This document shows, piece by piece, positions 1 to 5,440 of a stretch of DNA of 7,462 bases (the first letter of the stretch is position 1; each line of letters begins with the position of its first letter). The notes below the pieces were generated by a model. That model had not been told where the DNA came from, did not search any database, and was given only the letters and a program-made list of their open reading frames with translations. The DNA comes from Deltaproteobacteria bacterium (GTDB lineage Bacteria > Bdellovibrionota > UBA1018 > UBA923): positions 1 to 7,462 of the forward strand of contig JACQAX010000086.1 of assembly GCA_016194795.1 (NCBI GenBank). Reading direction: 5' to 3'. The translations under genes were made by a program, and so were the position numbers.

Positions 1-924
1 CGAGAACACGTCGAGCGCGTCGGCGAGCGAGCCCGACTTGTTGGGAAGGCTGAAGACGAGCGACGTCTTGTCGTCGCCCGACGCACCCGGCACCGCGGCG
101 CCGAGAATCCCGAAACGGGTCGTGTTGTCGAGCGAGTCCTGGATGTCGCTGGCGACGAGATTGAGGCCGTTGCCCGCCAGATAGGGGCTGGCGATCGCGC
201 CCACGTTTTTAGGGGCTCCGGTGGCGTGGCGCGCGGCCTCGGCCGTGCTGCTCACCTCGACGAGCCTGGCGCTCGGAAGATTCTCCTGGAGCCACCGCGC
301 GCACTGCGCGAGCCCCATCGGATGGCTGTAAACCGTCTTCACCTCTTTGGCCGAGCGGGCCTTCGACAGCAGCGCGTGGCGCACGCGATAGAAGCCTTCG
401 CCGACGAGCTTGAGCGACGTCGTCAGCAGCGCGTCCGCCGTCGCCGGGATCGTGCCTTCGAGCGAGTTCTCGATCGGCACGACGGCCACCGAGTTCACGT
501 CGCCGTTGGCCACCGCCTGCTCAGCCGCCTTGAAGGCGCGCGGGATGCTGTCGTGGTACTCGACGTTGACCGCCTCGCCGAAGCGCGCGCGCGCGGCCCA
601 GTCGGAATGCGTGCCGGCGGGTCCGAGCACGTGCGCGGTCACCTGACCCTGCGTCGCGCGGCAAAGACTCACGATCTCGGTGAAGATCGACTGGATCAGC
701 GGCCAAGGCAGCCGGTGCTGGTCGGCAAGCCTTCGCACGCGGCGATAGATCTGCTCCTCGCGCTCCGGCACGAGCACCGTGGCCTTCTTCTTTCCCGCCT
801 GGCGGGCCAAGGAGGCCTTCTCGTTGCCGACGTCGCGCGCCATGCGCATCCGATGGGTCAGCAGCTCCAGAATCTGGGTGTCGATCTCGTCAATCCGAGA
901 CCGGACGGACTTTACATTGGGCAA
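1..924 (-). CDS. pheA: Bifunctional chorismate mutase / prephenate dehydratase (P-protein), C-terminus cut by window edge
   Basis: The cytosolic enzyme converts chorismate to prephenate and then to phenylpyruvate, the committed branch to phenylalanine. The visible 308 residues carry an AroQ chorismate mutase domain (about 5-92). R8, R25, K36, R55, E56 and Q92 align with active-site residues R11, R28, K39, R51, E52 and Q88 of E. coli PheA. The prephenate dehydratase domain follows (about 97-275), with GPAGTHSD (101-108), PIENSLEG (150-157) and the catalytic DNTTRF motif (266-271). An ACT domain, the usual phenylalanine-feedback module, begins near 286 and runs off the window. The start chosen is TTG at 924: AGGAG lies 7 bases upstream and the next ATG would cut the first mutase helix. 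The start overlaps the end of the DUF366-like gene by 35 bases, which suggests translational coupling. The mutase loop has a lysine-rich insert (about 41-50), and V52 sits where E. coli has D48. Function is secure; the start is fairly secure. Confidence 0.95.
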   Translation of the reverse strand, partial: MPNVKSVRSRIDEIDTQILELLTHRMRMARDVGNEKASLARQAGKKKATVLVPEREEQIYRRVRRLADQHRLPWPLIQSIFTEIVSLCRATQGQVTAHVLGPAGTHSDWAARARFGEAVNVEYHDSIPRAFKAAEQAVANGDVNSVAVVPIENSLEGTIPATADALLTTSLKLVGEGFYRVRHALLSKARSAKEVKTVYSHPMGLAQCARWLQENLPSARLVEVSSTAEAARHATGAPKNVGAIASPYLAGNGLNLVASDIQDSLDNTTRFGILGAAVPGASGDDKTSLVFSLPNKSGSLADALDVFS

Positions 925-1415
925 CGCGGATCTCCTCGAGTTCCTCAATGTAATGAGTGAGGAGTTTTTTGGCAAAGGCTAAAACCTCTGCATTTTTCCA
1001 GCCCAAACGCTCCAGGCCCGCGGCTTTCACGGGCGCTCCGCTCGGGTCGATGTTGAGGCCCCAATGGATCAGCACCGAGACGGGCGAGGCGGTCGCGATC
1101 GAAACGGAAAGTTTCGCGTCACCGTCGATGAACAGGTCGTCGCCGCTACGCGCAACCGACAGGCCCGCGTCACGCAGGATACGCTCGGCCCAGACCATGA
1201 AGAGCCGCTGATACAAAACGCCGGCTTCGAGAGTCGTACCGAAAAACTCTCCCGTGCGCCGTCGGAACCTCGCAAGGGCCGATGAACGCGGTCAGGAGCG
1301 AGCCGTAGACACCGGTTTTCTCGAGTCCCCAGTGCGGGCGCAGCTCCTTGCCGGTGTACGTGAGTGGCTTGGCCGCCGTCTCTTCCAGAATCTTGAACTG
1401 CACGGGTCCGGTCAC
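890..1415 (-). pseudogene. DUF366-like protein of unknown function, split by a +1 frameshift
   Basis: Two adjacent frames together resemble the DUF366 family. The N-terminal part starts at GTG 1415, with GGAGGGG at 1429-1423 seven bases upstream and the start overlapping the queC stop. It contains ELRPHWGLEKTG and LLTAFIGPCEV and, read straight, would end near 1170 after about 81 residues. The C-terminal part continues in another frame to the TGA at 892-890, with LEAGVLYQRLF, GDDLFIDGDAKLSVSIATAS and VSVLIHWGLNIDPSGAPV, and ends in QCKVRPVSD. Dropping one T from the T5 run at 1242-1246 joins the halves into a 174-residue protein. From memory, family members also have a longer segment between the two halves, so a small deletion of 3n+2 bases is an alternative explanation. 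The C-terminal part shows no stops or obvious decay, so a sequencing error or a very recent mutation fits better than an old pseudogene. The family has no established function that I know of. Its place between queC and pheA hints at a link to preQ0/queuosine metabolism. Confidence 0.68.
932..936 (-). promoter_or_regulatory. Shine-Dalgarno AGGAG setting the TTG start of pheA
   Basis: AGGAG lies 7 bases before TTG 924-922, inside the end of the preceding DUF366-like reading frame. It is the only good ribosome binding site near the conserved start of the chorismate mutase domain, and it supports the rare TTG start over the later ATGs. Confidence 0.7.
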
Positions 1416-2140
1416 GATGCATCCCCTCCGAAAAGCGCCAACAGCGCGGCGTCCAAGGCCGGCCCCTTCAGGCTCGAGTCGATCGCGCGACGCAGCCGCT
1501 GGCACGACTCGCAACGCCCGCAATGGCGCCGGTCGGCATGGTAGCAGCTCCAGAGCAGCTCGAACGGGAAACGACGGTCAGCCAAACGGGCGACGATCTG
1601 CTTCTTCGTCATCTCGGCCGTCGCGCTGACGACCCGAACGTGGTTGGCCGTCGAGTACCGGAGCGACGCCGACATCGCATCCATGTACTCGGGCGTATTG
1701 TCCGGAAAGGTCACGGCCTCCTCGGCGTTGAAGCCGACGGCCACGGCATCGAGCCCGCGGCTTTCGGCCAAGGCGGCCGCGATCGAGATCATCACGCCGT
1801 TGCGGTTGGGAACCCAGACCGCGCTCGCCGTGCGCGTGGTCACCGACAGCTCGTCAAGCGACTCGGGCACCGGGATCTGTTGCCCGCCGAGAAGCGCGCT
1901 CTTGCCGCCGGTGAGCGCGACAAACCCCTTGAGGTCGAAGACGACGTGGTCGACGTTGAAGTGCTTGGCAAGCCTCGCCGCGTGCTCCAGCTCGCGGACG
2001 GCGCCCTTCTGGCCGTAGTCGATCGTCAGCGTCAGGCGAACGCGAAACTCCTCGGAACGGCCGGCGGCGCCGTCGCCGGCGAGCGCCAGGTTGGCCGCCG
2101 AGTCGAGCCCGCTCGAGAGAAGGAGTACCGCCTGTCTCAT
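1412..2140 (-). CDS. queC: 7-cyano-7-deazaguanine (preQ0) synthase QueC
   Basis: QueC converts 7-carboxy-7-deazaguanine to preQ0 with ATP and ammonia, the last step shared by queuosine and other 7-deazapurine pathways. The 242-residue length is typical. Visible features are the N-terminal PP-loop (SSGLDS, 9-14), DYGQ (41-44), VPNRN (110-114), GFNAEEAVTFPDNTPEY (136-152), and the zinc-binding cluster C199, C207, C210, C213 in the spacing C-x7-C-x2-C-x2-C. The usual PP-loop is SGGxDS; here the first glycine is serine. The start at ATG 2140 lies four bases after the queD stop and has only a weak ribosome binding site, so translation is probably coupled to queD. The stop overlaps the GTG start of the DUF366-like gene. 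Adjacent queD makes the canonical queuosine role much more likely than that of a QueC-like defence protein. Confidence 0.95.
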   Translation of the reverse strand: MRQAVLLLSSGLDSAANLALAGDGAAGRSEEFRVRLTLTIDYGQKGAVRELEHAARLAKHFNVDHVVFDLKGFVALTGGKSALLGGQQIPVPESLDELSVTTRTASAVWVPNRNGVMISIAAALAESRGLDAVAVGFNAEEAVTFPDNTPEYMDAMSASLRYSTANHVRVVSATAEMTKKQIVARLADRRFPFELLWSCYHADRRHCGRCESCQRLRRAIDSSLKGPALDAALLALFGGDAS

Positions 2141-2144
2141 CGTC

Positions 2145-2519
2145 TCAGACCAGGCCGTACGTCGCGGCCGAACGCTCGTTTTCCCAGATCGTCACCCGCT
2201 GGAGCGCGAGGCCGGCCAGCGCGGGCGCACCCGCGATCTGCCGCTCGAGCTCCTCGAAGAAGAAATGCGCGAGCGTCTCGGCCGTCGGGTTGACGTCGGT
2301 GAACGGCGCGACCGTGTTGAGGTCCTGGTGGTCGAACCGATCAACCAGGGCCTTGGTCATCTTCTTGAGGTCCTTGAAATCTAGCGCGATGCCGATCGAG
2401 TTGAGCGCCGGGACGGCCGCTTCCACCTCGACCTTGAAGTTGTGGCCATGCGGACGGGCGCATTCGCCGTCATAACCCCGAATGTGATGGGCCGCCGAAA
2501 ACTCGACGCAAACCTTCAC
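2145..2519 (-). CDS. queD: 6-carboxy-5,6,7,8-tetrahydropterin synthase QueD
   Basis: QueD converts 7,8-dihydroneopterin triphosphate to 6-carboxytetrahydropterin, the second step of preQ0 synthesis. The 124-residue protein belongs to the PTPS/QueD fold. Probable zinc ligands are H11 (in FSAAH), H24 and H26 (PHGHNF). The catalytic cysteine is C20 in GECARPHGH, the Asp-His pair is in FDHQDLN (62-68), and PTAET (78-82) and the substrate-binding glutamate in IWENE (111-115) follow. I chose GTG 2519 because MKVCVEFSAAH fits the family N-terminus and AAAAGG lies 7 bases upstream. ATG 2552 is the alternative: it adds 11 residues and would overlap the stop of the transglycosylase gene by 11 bases. 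queC follows after four bases. queE, which acts between QueD and QueC, is not in the window. Confidence 0.93.
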   Translation of the reverse strand: MKVCVEFSAAHHIRGYDGECARPHGHNFKVEVEAAVPALNSIGIALDFKDLKKMTKALVDRFDHQDLNTVAPFTDVNPTAETLAHFFFEELERQIAGAPALAGLALQRVTIWENERSAATYGLV

Positions 2520-2526
2520 GCCCCAA

Positions 2527-2532
2527 CCTTTT
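2527..2532 (-). promoter_or_regulatory. Shine-Dalgarno AAAAGG favouring the GTG start of queD
   Basis: AAAAGG stands 7 bases before GTG 2519-2517. The competing ATG at 2552 has only a poor AGAAG-like sequence close in front of it. This site decides for the shorter QueD, which also matches the usual start of the family. Confidence 0.5.
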
Positions 2533-2541
2533 CTCGCGCTG

Positions 2542-3192
2542 TTAATCGACATATGTCTTCTTACTCTGCCTCTGTCCCAAAATCTTGCGATAATACCCGA
2601 GCGTACCGACACCCTTGCCGGCACTGACCTCTTCATCGACCTTCGCGGGCCCTCGGTTGTAAGCCGACAGCATCATACGCAGGTCGCCATTATACTTTTC
2701 CTTCAGGTACGACAGATACTTGATCCCCAAGAGGATGTTGGTTTCTTCGTCCAAGAGGATGGCCTGGCCGCTCCACTTGATACCATATCGGCTGGCCAAC
2801 CATTCGCCGGTCTCCGGCATGAGCTGCATCAGCCCGAGCGCCCCCCGCGGACTGATCGCCCACGACTGAAAGCCGCTCTCGACCTTGATCACCGACAGAA
2901 TGAGCCCCGAGGGAATCTCATGCTGGCGGGCAAGCTTCACGATGAGCCGCGCCAGGCGGTCGACCTTGGAGGCTGCCGCGTACGACATGTGCTCGTTCAA
3001 ATACGCCCGGACACCCGCGACTGCTTTCGCCAGCGACTGATTGTCGGTGTTGGCCGAGCCCCGGCCCCCGTGTCCAATGAAGTGCTCATTATACTCCTGC
3101 ACGACCATGGTCGGCGCGTCGAGGGTTGCCGCATGCAACGACAGCACGAAAAACCCCGAGACAAGGTACATGAGTCCAACTGAAATTCTCAT
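2542..3192 (-). CDS. Exported SLT-family lytic transglycosylase
   Basis: It is predicted to cleave the MurNAc-GlcNAc bond of peptidoglycan in the periplasm, forming 1,6-anhydro-MurNAc ends. The 216-residue protein has an N-terminal signal peptide (hydrophobic about 4-20, cleavage probably near LHA-AT). A linker rich in small and polar residues follows, then a lysozyme-like SLT domain (about 85-205). The catalytic glutamate is E105 in VIKVESGF. Family motifs SPRGALGLMQLMP (114-126) and AYNRGP (177-182) are present. There is no lipobox and no LysM or other wall-binding domain. It is the first gene after a good sigma-70 promoter, and its ATG has no clear ribosome binding site, so the message may be nearly leaderless. 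It runs into queD, with a 22-base gap or an 11-base overlap depending on the queD start. Its base composition is lower in GC than queC or thrS. The exact lytic transglycosylase subfamily cannot be fixed from sequence alone. Confidence 0.92.
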   Translation of the reverse strand: MRISVGLMYLVSGFFVLSLHAATLDAPTMVVQEYNEHFIGHGGRGSANTDNQSLAKAVAGVRAYLNEHMSYAAASKVDRLARLIVKLARQHEIPSGLILSVIKVESGFQSWAISPRGALGLMQLMPETGEWLASRYGIKWSGQAILLDEETNILLGIKYLSYLKEKYNGDLRMMLSAYNRGPAKVDEEVSAGKGVGTLGYYRKILGQRQSKKTYVD

Positions 3193-3193
3193 A

Positions 3194-3284
3194 GAAGGCC
3201 CCCACCATAGTTAAAGTGGCCATTCGTGTCAAATCCCCGAAAACGGCCACCAGACTGGATCGGCGGCCACGAAGGCCCCCATAG
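3194..3284. repeat. Short direct repeat bracketing the promoter region
   Basis: Plus-strand GAAGGCCCCCACCATAG (3194-3210) recurs as GAAGGCCCCCATAG (3271-3284), identical except for three extra bases (ACC). One copy covers the -10 box and the start region of the transglycosylase promoter; the other lies in the hairpin after the lipoprotein stop. GTGGCC at 3216-3221 also has inverted partners GGCCAC at 3245-3250 and 3265-3270. This could be regulatory or a small duplication. Confidence 0.4.
3204..3232 (-). promoter_or_regulatory. Sigma-70 promoter for the transglycosylase-queDC-pheA unit
   Basis: A perfect TTGACA (3232-3227) is followed after exactly 17 bases by TATGGT (3209-3204), four of six matches to the -10 consensus. 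Only 11 bases separate the -10 box from the ATG at 3192, so transcription should start about 4-5 bases before the start codon. The promoter lies downstream of a candidate terminator hairpin, so it probably opens a new transcription unit. Confidence 0.65.
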
Positions 3285-3290
3285 CCGATC
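3258..3290 (-). terminator. Stem-loop after the small lipoprotein gene (weak terminator candidate)
   Basis: Overlapping the lipoprotein stop codon, the minus strand has GATCGGC (3290-3284) pairing with GCCGATC (3264-3258). Inside lies a GGCC-TTCGT-GGCC hairpin (3277-3265) contiguous with the outer right arm, giving about 11 base pairs with a 6-base bulge on one side. Only a four-T run follows, some 13 bases later, so efficient intrinsic termination is uncertain. The position between two genes and before a promoter supports a boundary role. Confidence 0.4.
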
Positions 3291-3819
3291 AAATCGTTAT
3301 GCGTGCTTTCAGCTTTAAATCGGCTGAAACATTTACTTTTCCGGTCGGACTATTTCCTTCGATCTCGATCACGATGGTGAAAGCCGACCGAACCGTTCCG
3401 GACAATTCTTGTCCGGAATCGACCTGAAACTTGATGCTCCTCCCATCTTCCGCCACGTCCGAAGCACGAGCCGTACCCACCAAAACAGGCGTCGACGAGC
3501 CCGCCCGCCTCTGGACGTAGCACTTGGCGAGCTGCACGAATCGCAGATCACCCGCGGAGGCCTGGAGCACGAGCGCCTGTAGCCAAACCGCCTGCATCTT
3601 CGAGTCCGCGATACCTTCCATGGGGATTCGAATGACCGAAGTCACCGAAATCCCGGAATCGGACCCGCCTAAGCTCGCCATGGCCGCCGCATCCCCATCG
3701 GTGGAAACGGCATACCCTCCTGTCGAGGTGCTAAACACCATCTCGGTGGCGGGATGACCACACCCCGCCAAAGCTAAGAGCCCGATTGTAATAGCGAACA
3801 AGACTACATACTGCTTCAT
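3289..3819 (-). CDS. Putative lipoprotein of unknown function
   Basis: I do not recognise a family. The 176-residue protein begins with a type II signal peptide: K2, a hydrophobic stretch (about 4-18), then lipobox LAGC with C20 as the lipidated residue. The following glycine and lack of aspartate at +2 fit outer-membrane sorting by the E. coli rule. The mature part is rich in serine, glycine, threonine and valine with alternating hydrophobic residues, suggesting a beta-sandwich, and ends in a likely beta strand (VNVSADLKLKARITI). It has one further cysteine (in LAKCYVQ). The start chosen is ATG 3819, with GGAA five bases upstream; GTG 3822 directly before it is too close to that site. It stands alone between two intergenic gaps, behind a sigma-54-like promoter and a 5' hairpin, so it may be separately controlled. 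The call as a lipoprotein is firm; the function is unknown. Confidence 0.85.
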   Translation of the reverse strand: MKQYVVLFAITIGLLALAGCGHPATEMVFSTSTGGYAVSTDGDAAAMASLGGSDSGISVTSVIRIPMEGIADSKMQAVWLQALVLQASAGDLRFVQLAKCYVQRRAGSSTPVLVGTARASDVAEDGRSIKFQVDSGQELSGTVRSAFTIVIEIEGNSPTGKVNVSADLKLKARITI

Positions 3820-3831
3820 CACGTTTCCAAC

Positions 3832-3853
3832 GCCGCTCGCGCGAACGAGCGGC
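3832..3853 (-). other. Perfect 8-bp hairpin in the 5' leader of the small lipoprotein gene
   Basis: GCCGCTCG (3832-3839) and CGAGCGGC (3846-3853) are perfect inverted repeats with a 6-base loop. No T-run follows on either strand, so it is a poor intrinsic terminator. It lies between the sigma-54-like promoter and the ribosome binding site at 3828-3825, and would sit almost at the 5' end of that transcript. A role in mRNA stability or translation control is inferred. Confidence 0.5.
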
Positions 3854-3864
3854 TCGGGGTAGAT

Positions 3865-3880
3865 TGCAGCGAGCGTGCCA
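3865..3880 (-). promoter_or_regulatory. Sigma-54-like (-24/-12) promoter for the small lipoprotein
   Basis: The minus strand reads TGGCACG (3880-3874), four bases, then CTGCA (3869-3865). The GG and GC dinucleotides are spaced by exactly 10 bases as in RpoN promoters. The consensus is TGGCACG-N4-TTGCA, so only the first T of the -12 block differs. The predicted start near 3854 gives a leader of about 35 bases before ATG 3819. No enhancer-binding-protein gene or clear upstream activator repeat is visible in the window. Confidence 0.5.
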
Positions 3881-3914
3881 CAAGGCTTCTATTACGGGCG
3901 GTCGAGCGGCAGCT

Positions 3915-4409
3915 TTAGAAGACGTTGGATTTGTTCAGGTACAGAACCATGAAGTACGCATCGTCGCCGTTCTCGTAAAACGTGGGCTTCACGTGGTCCA
4001 CGAAAAAGCCTAGTCTTTGATACAGTTCGACGGCCGGAGTGTTGGTTTTTCTTACTTCGAGGAAAACCCGTTTCATGTCTTTTTTGACGGCGGCTGCAAC
4101 CGCGTGCCGCACGAGACGCGTGGCGATCCCGAGGCCACGCCAGTCGGGGTGCACGGCCACGTTCAGGATATGGCACTCGTCGAAGAGAAGCCAGAACACG
4201 ATATACCCGGTCAGAATCGTATCGGTCGCATCGTCGGTGAGAACTAAGAAGTTCGAAAACGGCTTCTCGATCTCCTGGCGAAAGGCTTCTTCGGTCCACG
4301 CGATACACGGCTCGGGATAGCAGACGCGCTCGATCGCGAGAACGGCGCCAAGGTCGTCGTCGGACGCCGGACGAACCGAGAGCGTGTCGTCGTTGTGAGC
4401 TTGCACCAT
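3915..4409 (-). CDS. rimI: RimI-type GNAT N-acetyltransferase (ribosomal protein S18 alanine acetyltransferase-like)
   Basis: A GNAT-fold enzyme that transfers acetyl from acetyl-CoA to a protein N-terminus; E. coli RimI acetylates the N-terminal alanine of ribosomal protein S18. The 164-residue protein has the acetyl-CoA loop R91-G-L-G-I-A96 in VHPDWRGLGIATRLV. E118 in FLEVR and Y130 in ELYQRLGF, spaced 12 apart, match the catalytic E103/Y115 pair of E. coli RimI. A RimI-like C-terminus (ENGDDAYFMVLYL) follows. The N-terminus is about 10 residues longer than usual. ATG 4409 has no good ribosome binding site, so coupling to the upstream lipoprotein gene 31 bases away is possible. The common partners tsaB and tsaD are absent. 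RimI is the best match, but another N-terminal acetyltransferase substrate cannot be excluded. Codons are lower in GC than in thrS. Confidence 0.85.
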   Translation of the reverse strand: MVQAHNDDTLSVRPASDDDLGAVLAIERVCYPEPCIAWTEEAFRQEIEKPFSNFLVLTDDATDTILTGYIVFWLLFDECHILNVAVHPDWRGLGIATRLVRHAVAAAVKKDMKRVFLEVRKTNTPAVELYQRLGFFVDHVKPTFYENGDDAYFMVLYLNKSNVF

Positions 4410-4440
4410 GCCGGACCGACGTTAGCACATCGTTTCCGGC

Positions 4441-5353
4441 TCACGGCAGAAAAGCGGGCGCCGTTTCCCCGCTGAGGCTCTCGCCCCAGCCCGTCTCGGT
4501 CACGACGCTCCAGTCAAAACGAAGCCGGCGCGTCGAGAGCTGTCCGAGCCGGTTCTGGGCGGCGAAGATGCCGATGGCAAGCTGCCCGCCCGCCGGGAGC
4601 TGGATCCGCTCGTCGAGCCGCGGCAGGCAGGAGAGCTGCGAGACGGTCCCCGCCACCTTCCAGAAACGTGCGCCCGAGCTCGAGCTGCGCGTCTCCCACC
4701 GGATTCATCTTCGGCCCGAGCACCGCCGCGAGCTGAAAGCTGCCGTCGTCCTTGCGATGGCCGACCTCGATCTGAAAGCTTGCGCCCTTCACGGCTCCCT
4801 CGAGAATGAGCTTGGGGTAGGCCCCCAGCGACGGGGACATCCTGAGGTCGGGCAGGACGAGGCAGCGCCCTGAGCGGCTCTCGGCGCGCAGGTCCGCCTC
4901 GGTGCGGGTGAAGTCGCCCGAGATCGGCGCGTCCACGAGGCGGATGCGTCTCAGCACCGGAAGCGCCATCGTCGCCGGGTGGCTCGCATCCCGGTTAAGA
5001 AGCACCTCGACGGTATCGGCTTCGTCGGGATCGGCCCGCGTCACGCCCCTGAGAAGGAGCATCCCGTCGCCGCTGTAGCCGCGCGCCTCGAAGACCCCGT
5101 CCTTCTCCACGCGGACGTCTTTCAGGAGATCGGAGCGCATCGACACCGGCTGGGCCAGACCGAGCACCGGAATGTTCTCGCGCAGCTGCTCGTGGCCGGC
5201 GGGATCGTGGTAGCTCACCTCGACCTTGCGAACGAGCGCGGCGCTCGGCTGGTCTTTCTCGCTCTCGGTTGCCCGGACCGATACCTTCATGTCTTTTCCG
5301 CAGCCACTCAGTCCCATCCCGACGATCGTCAAAAGCAGAATCAGATAATTCAT
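4441..5353 (-). CDS. Putative lipoprotein of unknown function, interrupted by an apparent frameshift
   Basis: I do not recognise a family. The start is ATG 5353 with GGAGAG four bases upstream. The N-terminus is a type II signal peptide with lipobox LSGC (15-18), C18 being lipidated; unusually there is no lysine or arginine before the hydrophobic core. The mature part looks beta-rich (VRKVEVSYHD, SFQIEVGHRKDDGSFQLAAVLG). Read straight, the frame ends at 4514 after 279 residues, but its last 50 residues are an arginine/alanine/proline-rich run typical of an out-of-frame stretch. The neighbouring frame continues sensibly (ARFWKVAGTVSQLSCLP, IGIFAAQNRLGQLSTRRL) to the TGA at 4443-4441. Skipping one base near 4672, beside the palindrome AGCTCGAGCT (4677-4686), gives a 303-residue protein. 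A one-base assembly error or a recent mutation is likely. rimI follows after 31 bases on the same strand; thrS is divergent. Confidence 0.72.
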
Positions 5354-5440
5354 TTTTCTCTCCGTTGCGCGCTGCCAGAGCAACGCCCATGCCGGCGGCA
5401 CGCCATTGGCTCCGAAGAAAGGCTGTGTTAGACGTTCCGT
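5354..5440. promoter_or_regulatory. Divergent intergenic region between the lipoprotein gene and thrS
   Basis: These 87 bases must carry promoters for both directions unless transcription enters from outside. A small inverted repeat CGTTGC...GCAACG with an 11-base loop is present near 5363-5385. For thrS, TTGGCT (5406-5411), 17 bases, then TAGACG (5429-5434) is a weak sigma-70-like pair that would start transcription almost at the ATG. No T-box, riboswitch or clear operator is seen. Confidence 0.35.

Noticed and set aside
226..960. A 244-codon plus-strand frame opposite pheA.
   Set aside because: Arginine/alanine-rich shadow of pheA, which has full domain motifs on the minus strand.
1240..1260. 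Programmed ribosomal frameshifting in the DUF366-like gene.
   Set aside because: A +1 shift is needed, but no stop codon or rare codon sits at the shift point and no stimulator is evident. An indel is simpler.
1412..2140. QueC-like protein as part of an anti-phage or DNA-modification system.
   Set aside because: It lies beside queD in a housekeeping context, and no nuclease, ATPase or DNA-modification partner is in the window.
1523..2293. A 256-codon plus-strand frame opposite queC/queD.
   Set aside because: Arginine-rich, no recognisable domain, and fully opposite two conserved genes.
3832..3853. Hairpin as an intrinsic terminator of rimI.
   Set aside because: No T-run follows on either strand, and the hairpin lies after the sigma-54-like promoter, so a leader element fits better.
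3892..4428. A 178-codon minus-strand frame overlapping rimI in another phase.
   Set aside because: Arginine/serine-rich out-of-frame translation; the rimI frame has the GNAT motifs.
5354..5440. T-box or other leader control of thrS.
   Set aside because: The gap is only 87 bases and shows no T-box sequence, specifier stem or terminator with a T-run.
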